The notes: generated by a model from the letters alone, not told the origin. A DNA stretch of 58,606 nucleotides from Pseudomonas capsici (GCF_017165765.1 NZ_JAFGZD010000028.1:1-58606); one strand, 5' to 3'; counted from the first letter of the stretch, positions 10,630-19,412 are shown. Numbers and translations are program-made.

Positions 10630-11070
10630 ATGGATACTTCAAAAAAAGCTGAACCTGCGCTTCTGCTGGACGATCTCGAATCGATCCGCCAACTGCTCGG
10701 CGATGACAACCTGCAACCGCCCCTGCTGACGGATACTGTCCACCGCGAAGTCCAGATCCCGTTGCTGTTCGACGTCGTCGGCAACAAGCCCGACAGAACA
10801 CCGGAAGCGGATTACGACAACCCGGACATTCCGACGCTGCAGCCCGACACAGCAGTGCAAGCAGCAGCCCCCGAGCCCGCTGCAGAACCGCAACCCGGCC
10901 CGAACCCCGATGCCCTGCTGCATCTGGACAGAGAACTGCGGGCCGCAGCGCAATTGATCATGCAAGACGTGATCGACGACTTTGCACCGCATATCGAGAC
11001 GGAGATAAAGCGCCGGCTCGAGGCAAGGGTAGAGAGGCTTTTAGCCTCAGCGGCAAGCGGAAAGCTCTGA
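10630..11070 (+). CDS. Conserved Pseudomonas hypothetical protein between holC and valS
   Basis: This is a 146-residue soluble, acidic protein with no family I can name. The N-terminal part (LLLDDLESIRQLLGDD) looks helical. The middle (about 50-95) is rich in Pro, Ala, Glu and Gln and probably disordered. The C-terminal third is a predicted amphipathic helix (LIMQDVIDDFAPHIETEIKRR). An equivalent gene sits at the same place in P. aeruginosa (between holC and valS). It starts 7 bases after holC and is probably co-translated. The CTTGTAG repeat region begins at its 3' end. Confidence 0.75.
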   Translation: MDTSKKAEPALLLDDLESIRQLLGDDNLQPPLLTDTVHREVQIPLLFDVVGNKPDRTPEADYDNPDIPTLQPDTAVQAAAPEPAAEPQPGPNPDALLHLDRELRAAAQLIMQDVIDDFAPHIETEIKRRLEARVERLLASAASGKL

Positions 11071-11193
11071 AGCTGCAAGCGACAAGCCTCAAGCGGCAAG
11101 AAAAAGCTCTCCGCTTGCAGCTTGTAGCTTGTAGCTTGTAGCTTGTAGCTTGTAGCTTTCAACCTGCAGCTTACCGCTTGTAGCCTGCAACTC
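11060..11193. repeat. CTTGTAG heptamer array with inverted flanks
   Basis: Five exact tandem CTTGTAG units occupy 11121-11155, preceded by CTTGCAG at 11114-11120. The left side (about 11060-11100) carries AAGCTGCAAGCGACAAGC, the opposite orientation of the same unit, so the block can fold back on itself. Related blocks lie at 29122-29192, 35160-35227 and 50265-50333. It ends about 60 bases before valS and probably contains or displaces its promoter. Confidence 0.8.
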
Positions 11194-11250
11194 CCCCCCG
11201 GTCTATACTTGTCGGCTTTTCTGAATCAATGCCACAGGGTCCCGCCGCGC

Positions 11251-14097
11251 ATGGACAAGACTTACCAGCCGCACGCCATCGAAACTTCCTGGTACCAGAC
11301 CTGGGAGTCCGAAAACTATTTCGCTCCGCAGGGCGCGGGTGACTCCTACACCATCATGATTCCGCCGCCGAACGTGACCGGCAGCCTGCACATGGGGCAT
11401 GGTTTCAACAACGCGATCATGGATGCCCTGATCCGCTTCCGTCGCATGCAGGGCCGCAATACCCTGTGGCAGCCGGGTACCGACCATGCGGGTATCGCCA
11501 CGCAGATGCTGGTAGAGCGTCGCATCGAGGCTCAGGGCCTGAATCGTCACGACCTGGGTCGCGAGAAGTTTCTGGAAAAGGTCTGGGAATGGAAAGCCGA
11601 GTCGGGCGGCAACATCAGCCGTCAGATCCGTCGCCTGGGCTCGTCCGTTGACTGGAGCCGCGAGCGCTTCACCATGGACGACGGCATGTCCGCCGCCGTA
11701 CAGGAAGCCTTCGTTCGTCTGCATGAAGACGGCCTGATCTACCGTGGCAAGCGTCTGGTCAACTGGGACACCAAGCTGCACACCGCGATTTCCGACCTGG
11801 AAGTGGAGAACCACGACGAGAAAGGTCATCTGTGGAACCTGCGCTACCCACTGGCCGATGGCGCGAAAACCGCTGAAGGCCTGGATTACCTGATCGTTGC
11901 CACCACTCGCCCGGAAACCATGCTGGGTGACGCGGCCGTCGCGGTAAACCCTGAGGACGAGCGTTACAAGGCACTGATCGGCAAGTTCGTCGAGCTGCCA
12001 CTGGTTGGCCGTCGCATCCCGATCATCGCCGACGACTACTGCGATCCTGAATTCGGCACCGGTTGCGTGAAAATCACCCCGGCTCACGATTTCAACGACT
12101 ACGAAGTCGGCAAGCGCCACAACCTGCCGCTGCTGAACATCTTCGACAAGAACGCTTCGGTACTGCCTGCCGCTCAGGTGTTCAACCTCGACGGCACACT
12201 CAACGAATCCATCGATGGCCGTCTGCCTGCCGAATACGCCGGCCTGGACCGCTTCGAAGCCCGCAAGCAGATCGTTGCCGCCTTCGACGCCGCCGGCCTG
12301 CTGGTCAGCGTCGACGACCACGCCCTGAAAGTCCCGAAAGGCGACCGCTCCGGCACCGTCATCGAGCCGTGGCTGACCGACCAGTGGTACGTATCCACCA
12401 AGCCATTGGCCGAGCCGGCCATCGCTGCCGTGGAAGACGGCCGCATCGCCTTCGTGCCCAAGCAATACGAGAACATGTACTTCTCGTGGATGCGCGACAT
12501 CCAGGACTGGTGCATCAGCCGTCAGCTCTGGTGGGGCCACCGTATCCCGGCATGGTACGACGAGTCGGGCAAGGTCTACGTCGGTCGCGACGAAGCCGAA
12601 GTCCGCGCCAAGCACAATCTGGGGCCGGACGTTGCGCTGCAACAGGACAACGACGTACTCGACACTTGGTTCAGCTCGGGCCTGTGGACCTTCTCCACCC
12701 TGGGCTGGCCGGAAAAGACCAAGGCACTGGAAACCTTCCACTCCACCGACGTGCTGGTCACCGGCTTCGACATCATTTTCTTCTGGGTCGCCCGGATGAT
12801 CATGCTCACCATGCATCTGGTGAAAAACGAAGACGGCACCCCGCAAGTCCCGTTCAAGACCGTGTATGTGCATGGCCTGGTACGTGATGGCCAGGGTCAG
12901 AAAATGTCCAAGTCCAAGGGCAACGTCCTGGACCCGCTGGATATCGTCGACGGTATCGACCTGGAAACCCTGGTGCAGAAGCGCACCAGCGGCCTGATGC
13001 AGCCACAGCTTGCCAAAAAGATCGAAAAGCAGACCCGTCAGGAGTTCGCCGACGGCATCGCCAGCTACGGCACCGACGCCCTGCGCTTCACCTTCTGCTC
13101 GCTGGCGTCCACCGGTCGCGACATCAAGTTCGACATGGGCCGCGTCGAAGGCTATCGCAACTTCTGCAACAAGATCTGGAACGCAGCGCGCTACGTGCTG
13201 GACAAGGGCGAAGACTGCGGCCAGAACGGCGAAGAAGTCGAACTGTCACTGGCTGACCGCTGGATCATCTCGCAACTGCAACGCACCGAAGCCGAAGTGA
13301 CCCGCCAGCTGGATCAGTTCCGTTTCGACCTCGCTGCGCAAGCCCTGTACGAGTTCATCTGGAACCAGTACTGCGACTGGTATCTGGAATTGTCCAAGCC
13401 TGTGCTCTGGGACGAAAACGCTCCGATCGAACGTCAGCGCGGCACCCGTCGCACCCTGGTTCGCGTGCTGGAAGTCGCGTTGCGTCTGGCGCATCCGTTC
13501 ATGCCGTTCATCACCGAAGAAATCTGGCAGCGTCTGGCGCCACTGGCCGGCATCAACGGCAAGACCATCATGCTGCAGGCCTGGCCGGTGGCCAATGAAA
13601 GCCGCATCGACCCGGCTGCCGAAGGCGACATCGAATGGCTCAAGGGCCTGATGCTGGCCGTGCGTAACATCCGTGGCGAAATGAACATCGGCCCGGGCAA
13701 GCCGCTGCAACTGTTCCTCAAGAACGTCAACGCCGAAGACCAGCGTCGCCTGAGCGAAAACGACTACCTGCTCAAGAAGCTGGCCAAGCTCGAATCCATC
13801 ACCGTACTGGCTGAAGGTGCAGAAGCGCCGCTGTCGGCGACCGGTCTGGTGGGCGAGATGGAAGTGCTGGTGCCAATGGCCGGCCTGATCGACAAGGGTG
13901 CAGAACTGGCGCGTCTGGACAAGGAAATCCAGCGTCTGCAAGGCGAAGTCCAGCGCGTGGGCGGCAAGCTGTCCAACGCAGCGTTCGTCGACAAGGCACC
14001 GCCTGAAGTCATCGCCAAGGAACGCGCCAAGCTGACCGAAGCCGAACAGGCCCTGAGCAAGCTGGCCGAGCAACACGCCCGCATCGCCAGTTTGTAA
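11251..14097 (+). CDS. valS: Valyl-tRNA synthetase
   Basis: ValS is a class I synthetase that charges tRNA-Val and edits mischarged threonine in its CP1 domain. Its 948 residues match the bacterial enzyme. The HIGH-type motif is HMGH at residues 47-50 and KMSKS is at 551-555. The C-terminal coiled coil (LARLDKEIQRLQGEVQRV) near residues 880-940 is present. I use ATG 11251 (MDKTYQPHAIE) because family homology starts there; an upstream in-frame ATG at 11209 adds nonconserved residues. Confidence 0.97.
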   Translation: MDKTYQPHAIETSWYQTWESENYFAPQGAGDSYTIMIPPPNVTGSLHMGHGFNNAIMDALIRFRRMQGRNTLWQPGTDHAGIATQMLVERRIEAQGLNRHDLGREKFLEKVWEWKAESGGNISRQIRRLGSSVDWSRERFTMDDGMSAAVQEAFVRLHEDGLIYRGKRLVNWDTKLHTAISDLEVENHDEKGHLWNLRYPLADGAKTAEGLDYLIVATTRPETMLGDAAVAVNPEDERYKALIGKFVELPLVGRRIPIIADDYCDPEFGTGCVKITPAHDFNDYEVGKRHNLPLLNIFDKNASVLPAAQVFNLDGTLNESIDGRLPAEYAGLDRFEARKQIVAAFDAAGLLVSVDDHALKVPKGDRSGTVIEPWLTDQWYVSTKPLAEPAIAAVEDGRIAFVPKQYENMYFSWMRDIQDWCISRQLWWGHRIPAWYDESGKVYVGRDEAEVRAKHNLGPDVALQQDNDVLDTWFSSGLWTFSTLGWPEKTKALETFHSTDVLVTGFDIIFFWVARMIMLTMHLVKNEDGTPQVPFKTVYVHGLVRDGQGQKMSKSKGNVLDPLDIVDGIDLETLVQKRTSGLMQPQLAKKIEKQTRQEFADGIASYGTDALRFTFCSLASTGRDIKFDMGRVEGYRNFCNKIWNAARYVLDKGEDCGQNGEEVELSLADRWIISQLQRTEAEVTRQLDQFRFDLAAQALYEFIWNQYCDWYLELSKPVLWDENAPIERQRGTRRTLVRVLEVALRLAHPFMPFITEEIWQRLAPLAGINGKTIMLQAWPVANESRIDPAAEGDIEWLKGLMLAVRNIRGEMNIGPGKPLQLFLKNVNAEDQRRLSENDYLLKKLAKLESITVLAEGAEAPLSATGLVGEMEVLVPMAGLIDKGAELARLDKEIQRLQGEVQRVGGKLSNAAFVDKAPPEVIAKERAKLTEAEQALSKLAEQHARIASL

Positions 14098-14109
14098 GCG
14101 ACAAGACAG

Positions 14110-14136
14110 GCCAGCCCGCTCGCGGGCTGGCTTTTT
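14110..14136 (+). terminator. Terminator of valS
   Basis: GCCAGCCCG / CGGGCTGGC is a perfect 9-bp stem with loop CTCG followed by TTTTT, 12 bases after the valS stop. Confidence 0.92.
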
Positions 14137-14145
14137 ATTGGCTGA

Positions 14146-14206
14146 CCTATTCGCGAGCAAGCTCGCTCCCACAGACTGCGCGGGAACGAGCTTGCTCGCG
14201 AATAGG
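14146..14206. repeat. Paired inverted REP element
   Basis: CCTATTCGCGAGCAAGCTCG (14146-14165) and its exact complement (14187-14206) form a 20-bp inverted repeat separated by 21 bases. The core GCGAGCAAGCTCGCTCCCACAG is of the REP type abundant in fluorescent pseudomonads. An in-frame ATG at 14138 would read through it into rlmF; I consider that start false. Confidence 0.85.
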
Positions 14207-14239
14207 CCGGACACCACCTATCACGGCCGAAGCAGAATC

Positions 14240-15202
14240 ATGAACGAAAGCACCAAGCCTCCCCGCAAAAAGCCCCAGCGCCCCGCCAAACCGGCAGAAC
14301 CCCGCGAGAAGGCCACGCTGCATCCGCGCAATCGCCATCAGGGTCGCTACGACTTTCCCAGGCTGATCAAAAGCAGCCCGGAACTGGCCGAGTTCGTGAT
14401 TCTCAACCCCTACGGCAAGGAAAGCATCGACTTCGCCAACCCCGCGGCGGTGCGGGTCTTCAACCGGGCGCTGCTCAAGGCCCTGTACGGCATCGCCCAT
14501 TGGGATATTCCGGCCGACTACCTGTGCCCGCCGATTCCGGGACGCGCGGACTACCTGCATTTTCTCGCCGACCTGCTGGCCAGCGAGAACAATGGCGAAA
14601 TTCCACGCGGCGCGCCGATCAAGGCCCTGGACATCGGCACCGGAGCCAACTGCATCTATCCCTTGCTGGGCCATAGCGACTACGGCTGGCACTTCGTAGG
14701 CTCGGATATCGACAGCACAGCCATCGCCTCCGCCACGACCATCATCAAGGCCAACGGCTTGAGCAAGGCCATCAGCGTGCGTCAGCAGACCAATCGCAAG
14801 CACATCCTGCTGGGCCTGCTCGACAGCAGCGAACGCTTCGAGGTGAGCCTGTGCAACCCGCCCTTCCACTCTTCACTGGAAGAGGCACAACGCGGCAGCC
14901 AGCGTAAATGGCGCGCACTGGGCAAGGCCGACCCCAAGCGTAAGCTGCCGGTACTCAATTTTGGCGGACAATCCCAGGAGCTGTGGTGCGAAGGTGGCGA
15001 GATCGGCTTCGTGACCCAGTTGATTCACGAAAGCTCACAGATACCTCAACAGGTGCGCTGGTTCAGCACCCTGGTTTCCAAGGCTTCGAACCTGCCTGCA
15101 ATCCAGGCAGCGCTGGCACGGGCCGGCGTGTTGCAGAGCCGGGTCGTGGAAATGGGTCAGGGCCAGAAACAGAGCCGCTTCGTGGCCTGGACCTTCATGT
15201 AG
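14240..15202 (+). CDS. rlmF: 23S rRNA (adenine(1618)-N6)-methyltransferase RlmF
   Basis: RlmF uses S-adenosylmethionine to methylate A1618 of 23S rRNA. The 320 residues include a SAM-binding segment (KALDIGTGANCIYPLLG) and the N6-adenine signature NPPF in SLCNPPFHSSLEEA. The basic N-terminus (KPPRKKPQRPAKPAEPREK) is usual for the family and helps bind rRNA. ATG 14240 is chosen because the preceding in-frame sequence is REP DNA. It converges with hupN and shares its terminator. Confidence 0.92.
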   Translation: MNESTKPPRKKPQRPAKPAEPREKATLHPRNRHQGRYDFPRLIKSSPELAEFVILNPYGKESIDFANPAAVRVFNRALLKALYGIAHWDIPADYLCPPIPGRADYLHFLADLLASENNGEIPRGAPIKALDIGTGANCIYPLLGHSDYGWHFVGSDIDSTAIASATTIIKANGLSKAISVRQQTNRKHILLGLLDSSERFEVSLCNPPFHSSLEEAQRGSQRKWRALGKADPKRKLPVLNFGGQSQELWCEGGEIGFVTQLIHESSQIPQQVRWFSTLVSKASNLPAIQAALARAGVLQSRVVEMGQGQKQSRFVAWTFM

Positions 15203-15206
15203 GAAC

Positions 15207-15253
15207 CCATTCATTCGCGAATGAGCGGAGCGCCGCCCGATTCGCTCCCACAG
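15207..15253. repeat. REP-like element, left partner of an inverted pair
   Basis: CATTCATTCGCGAA followed by AGCGGAGCGCCGCCCGATT appears here and, in inverse orientation, at 17346-17396. The pair brackets hupN, ndpA and the glutaredoxin gene. Confidence 0.75.
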
Positions 15254-15258
15254 GAACC

Positions 15259-15296
15259 AAAAAAGCCGTGCCCGGTTATCCGGCGCACGGCTTTTT
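15259..15296. terminator. Bidirectional terminator between rlmF and hupN
   Basis: AAAAAAGCCGTGC / GCACGGCTTTTT flank a GC-rich loop. T-runs on both strands serve convergent rlmF and hupN. Confidence 0.9.
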
Positions 15297-15312
15297 CACA
15301 GCAAGCGTGAGC

Positions 15313-15594
15313 TTACTTGTTGATCGAGTCGTTCAGCACTTTGGCCGGTACGAACTTGATGACTTTCTTGGCAGCGATTTCGATGGCAGCGCCAGTCGAA
15401 GGGTTGCGGCCGGTGCGAGCTGGACGCTCAGCAACTTTCAGCTTGCCGATACCCGGCAGGGTGATTTCAACACCGTTTTCCAGTTGGTCGGCAACGATTT
15501 GGCCCAACTGCTCAAGAGCATTACGCGCGGTGGTTTTTGGCGCGTCGATAGCTTCAGCGATATCGGCGATCAATTGGTCTTTGGTAAGAGCCAT
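15313..15594 (-). CDS. hupN: HU-family DNA-binding protein (HupN type)
   Basis: This is a 93-residue histone-like protein that bends DNA and organises the nucleoid as a dimer. The signature GRNPSTGAAIEIAAKK covers the DNA-binding arm, with the minor-groove proline in NPSTG. ATG 15594 has AAGGAA upstream. Pseudomonads carry several HU paralogues. The neighbourhood valS-rlmF-hupN-ndpA recalls the P. putida gene named hupN, so I use that symbol with moderate confidence. It is divergent from ndpA, another nucleoid protein. Confidence 0.9.
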   Translation of the reverse strand: MALTKDQLIADIAEAIDAPKTTARNALEQLGQIVADQLENGVEITLPGIGKLKVAERPARTGRNPSTGAAIEIAAKKVIKFVPAKVLNDSINK

Positions 15595-15983
15595 GTGGTG
15601 TTCCTTCCCTATCAAATTCATTTGGATTGCAGAACGTAACGTCGGCCAAAGGCCGGGCAATGAACCAGACTCCGCTGGCAGCCACGATAAATCGCGAAAT
15701 GTAGATACTTAAACCGGGATTTGGTTCGGCCCACACGTAGACGATCTGCATGCTTGGCGCGCTAGAGTGCGCAAGACCGGGCAAAACTAGCACAGAGCCG
15801 GGTAAATATCCGCCCTTACCTATCCTTTTGGTCAGGTTTAAGCGGTATTTGCTCAAAAATTGATCACAAAACATCCTGTCGAATGGAAAACCGGGCTCTG
15901 CAAGGCCATTTATCGCAGGCGTGCGTTACACTGACGGCCTTGCACGAGCCGTCCGCTCTTCATCATTACCAGCCGAGATATCC
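15595..15983. other. Divergent hupN-ndpA control region
   Basis: 389 bases without a supported gene. The part next to hupN is AT-richer and should hold both promoters. I see no clear -35/-10 pair, repeat array or hairpin. Confidence 0.4.
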
Positions 15984-16985
15984 ATGCCGATCCGTCACTG
16001 CATCGTCCACCTGATCGACAAGAAACCCGATGGTACGCCCGCTGTTCTTCACGCTCGCGATACCGAACTCGCCGAGTCCCAGGCCATCGAGAACATGCTG
16101 GCGGACCTCAACGAGAGCTATAACGCCAAACAGGGCAAGGCCTGGGGTCTGTTCCATGCCGAATCCGGCGCGCACCCGTTCAGTGGCTGGCTGAAAGAGT
16201 ATCTGGATGGTGCAAAGGATTTCACGGCGTTCTCCCGGGTTTCGGTGGAACACCTGCAGAAGCTGATGGAAGAATCGAACCTGTCGGTGGGCGGTCATGT
16301 GTTGTTCGCCCATTACCAGCAAGGCATGACCGATTACCTGGCCATCGCCCTGCTGCACCACAGCGAAGGCGTGGCGGTGAATGACGAACTGGACGTGACC
16401 CCGTCGCGACACCTGGATCTGGGCCAGTTGCACCTGGCTGCCCGGATCAACATTTCGGAATGGCAGAACAACAAGCAGTCCAAGCAGTACATCTCGTTCA
16501 TCAAGGGCAAGAACGGCAAGAAAGTCTCGGAGTACTTCCGCGACTTCATCGGCTGCCAGGAAGGCGTCGACGGCCCCGGCGAAACCCGCACCCTGCTCAA
16601 GGCCTTCAGCGACTTCGTGGAAAGCGAAGACCTGCCGGAAGAGTCGGCCCGCGAGAAAACCAAGACCCTGGTGGATTACGCCAGCAGCCAGAGCAAAATG
16701 GGCGAACCCATGGGCCTGGAGGAGTTGTCGGAGCTGATCGACGAAGACCGCCCGCGTGCGTTCTACGATCACATCCGCAACAAGGATTACGGCCTGTCGC
16801 CTGAAATCCCGGCGGACAAGCGCACCCTGAACCAGTTCCGGCGCTTCACAGGCCGCGCAGAGGGCCTGTCGATCAGCTTCGAGGCACACCTGCTGGGTGA
16901 CAAGATCGAGTACGACGAGCAAGCCGGTACGCTGATCATCAAGGGCCTGCCAACCCAGCTCACCGACCAGCTGAAACGGCGCTGA
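15984..16985 (+). CDS. ndpA: Nucleoid-associated protein NdpA/YejK
   Basis: A 333-residue member of the YejK/NdpA (PF04245) family, close in length to E. coli YejK (335). These proteins co-purify with the nucleoid and bind double-stranded DNA; the exact role is unclear. The start MPIRHCIVHLIDKK and the segments HVLFAHYQQGMTDYLAIALL and QYISFIKGKNGKKVSEYFRDF fit the family. The ATG at 15984 is chosen for homology; the longer frame from 15921 lies in control DNA. The glutaredoxin gene follows after 5 bases. Confidence 0.92.
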   Translation: MPIRHCIVHLIDKKPDGTPAVLHARDTELAESQAIENMLADLNESYNAKQGKAWGLFHAESGAHPFSGWLKEYLDGAKDFTAFSRVSVEHLQKLMEESNLSVGGHVLFAHYQQGMTDYLAIALLHHSEGVAVNDELDVTPSRHLDLGQLHLAARINISEWQNNKQSKQYISFIKGKNGKKVSEYFRDFIGCQEGVDGPGETRTLLKAFSDFVESEDLPEESAREKTKTLVDYASSQSKMGEPMGLEELSELIDEDRPRAFYDHIRNKDYGLSPEIPADKRTLNQFRRFTGRAEGLSISFEAHLLGDKIEYDEQAGTLIIKGLPTQLTDQLKRR

Positions 16986-16990
16986 TTGTC

Positions 16991-17341
16991 ATGCTGCTGC
17001 GCACCCTCAAGAAATTCGCGCTGATCATGCTGGTGGTCGTGGTCTATCAGAACTGGGGCAAGATCGAGAACCTGTTCAACCCGCAACCGGCCAGCGTTGC
17101 GCAGAGCTACAGCCAGGCCAGGGTCGTGATGTATGCGACCGAGTGGTGCGGCTACTGCAAGCAGACACGGCGCTTTCTGGACAGCAAGGGTATTGCCTTC
17201 ACCGAATACGACATCGAGAAGTCGGCAGAAGGCCGCAAGGCCTATGAAGCCCTGGGCGGACGCGGCATCCCGCTGCTGGATGTCAACGGGACGCTGATTC
17301 GCGGCTTTTCGCCGGACGCTATATTGGCGGCCCTGAAGTAG
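16991..17341 (+). CDS. Membrane-anchored glutaredoxin
   Basis: This is a 116-residue protein with one N-terminal membrane segment (FALIMLVVVVYQNW, residues 9-22) and a glutaredoxin fold. The redox motif is C53-G-Y-C56, and the cis-proline lies in GIPLLDV. It probably reduces disulfides at the membrane, but whether the domain faces cytoplasm or periplasm cannot be settled from sequence. It begins 5 bases after ndpA and is presumably co-transcribed with it. Confidence 0.88.
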   Translation: MLLRTLKKFALIMLVVVVYQNWGKIENLFNPQPASVAQSYSQARVVMYATEWCGYCKQTRRFLDSKGIAFTEYDIEKSAEGRKAYEALGGRGIPLLDVNGTLIRGFSPDAILAALK

Positions 17342-17345
17342 GAAC

Positions 17346-17566
17346 AATCGGGCGGCGCTCCGCTGATTCGCGAAAAAGAGCTTCGCGAATGAATGGGCTC
17401 TGTCTGCATTAAGTATTGCAAGTCCGTCAGAGGACTGTAGGAGGCAGCTTGCTGGCGACTTCACCGTTGTCGTCAGCAAGCTGCCTCTCATCAAACATAA
17501 ATGCAACACCATGAATTAAAAGGCTTTTCTGTAGGAGCGCGCTTGCCTGTTTGCTGCGCGACAGCG
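17346..17566. repeat. Cluster of three repeat elements before the GST gene
   Basis: The 250-bp gap holds no gene. 17346-17396 is the inverted partner of 15207-15242. 17441-17459 and 17469-17487 form an almost perfect inverted pair (GAGGCAGCTTGCTGGCGAC) with a 9-nt loop, the same REP family as 57168-57186. 17547-17566 is the CTGTTTGCTGCGCGACAGCG repeat shared with 89-108. No T-run terminator was found between the convergent genes. Confidence 0.75.
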
Positions 17567-17591
17567 TGGGCGATCTCCTGCCGCACGGTAT

Positions 17592-18527
17592 CTACGCCCG
17601 CTTCTCGATCCGGAATCCGAAGCGTGGAAAATGCACATGCACCACGCCTGCCCGCGGGTCTTCACGGCGCAGGATCAGTTCCTCGCGGCCACTGAATACC
17701 AGTTCCCCTTCCACCGCTTCCACACCGTAATCGACAGCCGAAATCGCAACACGATCACCGGCCTTGAAACCATTGGGGTCGACAAACACCTCATCGGGCA
17801 ATGCGGCAGGCGTGGCATCGGCGGCGATCTGGATGGCTTCGGCAGCTGTGAGTTCGTTGTGTGCGCCATGACCGAAGCCCAGCACCCGCCCAAGCCAGGC
17901 CGATACTGCCGGATAATCATCCACCAGCGGTGAGGTCACGGGAGTCTGCTTGAGGAACCAGAGAGTGTGTGCCACCGAGAAGTCGGCAATGGAAGGCTCG
18001 CCAAACAGGAAGTCGCCATTGCGCTCCAGTTGCTGCTCAAGCCGCCCCATCAGTGTGGGCCATTGATGCTGCGCCTGCTCCAGCGGCAGACGCGAAGCGC
18101 TTCCGCCATCGAACAGTGTCGACCTGTCCGCAACAAAGGTCTTCAAGGCTTCAGGAGGTACCTTGGCAAAACGCACGGCCAGGGAAGCGGGCTGGAACAC
18201 CAGACTGACTGCATGCATGAACAGCACCGAATCGCCCCAGGCAGCAAGACCGGCTACCGTGAACTCCTGGCCTTCGGGATAAAAGGTCGGGGAGGTCTTT
18301 TCCTGTTCCAGGCGACGCGCGATCAATGCTGTATCGCAGTAGATATCCGCACCGATCTGCAACACCGGGGTCTTGCGATAACCACCGGTCAGGGCCGTCA
18401 GGTCTGGCTTGGGCATGACCGGCGGTATGATCACCGACCGCCAGGACAAGCCCTTGAAACCGAGCATCAGGCGGGCTTTTTCGGCAAACAGCGATGCAGG
18501 GTAATGATGAAGAATCAGCTCTGACAT
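17592..18527 (-). CDS. Glutathione S-transferase family protein with extra C-terminal domain
   Basis: A 311-residue cytosolic protein. Residues 1-80 form a thioredoxin-like GST N-domain (LILHHYPASLFAEKARLMLGFKG, with a PVLQIG cis-proline). Residues 90-220 form the helical C-domain. About 80 further residues (DEVFVDPNGFKAGDRVAISAVDYG onward) look like a small beta-rich domain not found in simple GSTs. The catalytic role and substrate are unknown. ATG 18527 begins the GST fold; upstream in-frame codons to 18575 are not conserved. Confidence 0.82.
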   Translation of the reverse strand: MSELILHHYPASLFAEKARLMLGFKGLSWRSVIIPPVMPKPDLTALTGGYRKTPVLQIGADIYCDTALIARRLEQEKTSPTFYPEGQEFTVAGLAAWGDSVLFMHAVSLVFQPASLAVRFAKVPPEALKTFVADRSTLFDGGSASRLPLEQAQHQWPTLMGRLEQQLERNGDFLFGEPSIADFSVAHTLWFLKQTPVTSPLVDDYPAVSAWLGRVLGFGHGAHNELTAAEAIQIAADATPAALPDEVFVDPNGFKAGDRVAISAVDYGVEAVEGELVFSGREELILRREDPRAGVVHVHFPRFGFRIEKRA

Positions 18528-18592
18528 GCTTTGGCCTCTCAGGCGCAGGAAAAGCAACAGCTTACCTCCCTGCACCCGGGCAGCCTACAGGA

Positions 18593-18928
18593 TCAGGCTG
18601 ATGACACGGCATCACGCTGAGTGATCGGAGACCCCGTATAACTGGAGGCCAGGACTTCCTTGGCGCTCTTGCGCAGCTTCTTGATCAGACGCTCCTGACG
18701 CAATGCCTCGCCCTTGCTGCCCCAGACCTCGACATAGACCAGCGCGACCGCCGGACTGGAATGGAAGAAACGTGCGCCCTTGCCACTCTGGTGATCGGCA
18801 AAGCGTCGATAAGGATCATCACTGATGCCGCAATACAGCGAACCATTGGCTGCACGCACCAGATAGACAAACCAGGGCTTGTCGACAGGTGCTGCAACAT
18901 CGATCGCGGCATTCATGGCGTCAGGCAT
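18593..18928 (-). CDS. GIY-YIG nuclease superfamily protein (YhbQ/UPF0213-like)
   Basis: A single-domain GIY-YIG protein of about 111 residues. The motif appears as FVYLVR...GSLYCGISDDPYRRF, in which the second triplet reads YCGI. The conserved Arg and Glu (GEALRQERLIKKL) are present. Small members are predicted nucleases of unclear biological role. The ATG at 18928 overlaps the NTF2-like gene by 8 bases; ATG 18916 is an alternative giving 107 residues. Translation is probably coupled to the upstream gene. Confidence 0.82.
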   Translation of the reverse strand: MPDAMNAAIDVAAPVDKPWFVYLVRAANGSLYCGISDDPYRRFADHQSGKGARFFHSSPAVALVYVEVWGSKGEALRQERLIKKLRKSAKEVLASSYTGSPITQRDAVSSA

Positions 18929-19412
18929 GGGGCTTTTGGGTAAACGCCTTGAGCCCTTTCTGGGCCTGGGCACGAATCGCGTTCTGCACCAGCGGCGTCC
19001 AGCCCAGCAGCAGGCCTTTGGTACCCAAGGCCTGACGCGACCAGCGCCACAGGTCAAAGTGGTCATGATGTTCGCAGATCTTGCCGTCACGGAACACGAA
19101 ACGAGCCTGGATGTTATTGACCACGGTGCGGCCTGTCTGGCTGAACAGGTAAGTGGCGACCCAGTGCGCACCGCCGCTGCGCTCATCGGCGCGGACATTG
19201 TCGAAGACCACCGAGAAATCCTGGGCACGGGAAGTCAGCATGCGCCACATGTCACCGGCCTGCTTGCCACGCAGTTCGCCGAAGACCGGGTCGCTGAACA
19301 GCACGTCATCGCTGTAGCAGGCAGCCATGCCTTCGGCATCCAGACGGGCAAACGCCTCATAGAAACGGATGATCAAGGCGTTGTTGATTTGCATTTTTTG
19401 TTCGTTGCTCAT
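18921..19412 (-). CDS. NTF2/SnoaL-like protein
   Basis: A 163-residue single-domain protein of the nuclear transport factor 2 superfamily. Typical segments are IIRFYEAFARLDAEGMAACYSDDVLFSDPVFGEL and IQARFVFRDGKICEHHDHFDLW. Members include isomerases, cyclases and many proteins of unknown role; nothing here fixes a reaction. ATG 19412 begins the fold. It lies first in a small operon with the GIY-YIG gene. Confidence 0.82.
   Translation of the reverse strand: MSNEQKMQINNALIIRFYEAFARLDAEGMAACYSDDVLFSDPVFGELRGKQAGDMWRMLTSRAQDFSVVFDNVRADERSGGAHWVATYLFSQTGRTVVNNIQARFVFRDGKICEHHDHFDLWRWSRQALGTKGLLLGWTPLVQNAIRAQAQKGLKAFTQKPHA

Noticed and set aside
11114..11155. CRISPR-like array
   Set aside because: The units are 7 bp and directly adjacent with no spacers, and no cas genes are in the window.
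14138..14239. Longer rlmF start through the REP element
   Set aside because: The extra residues are encoded by an inverted repeat and do not resemble RlmF N-termini.
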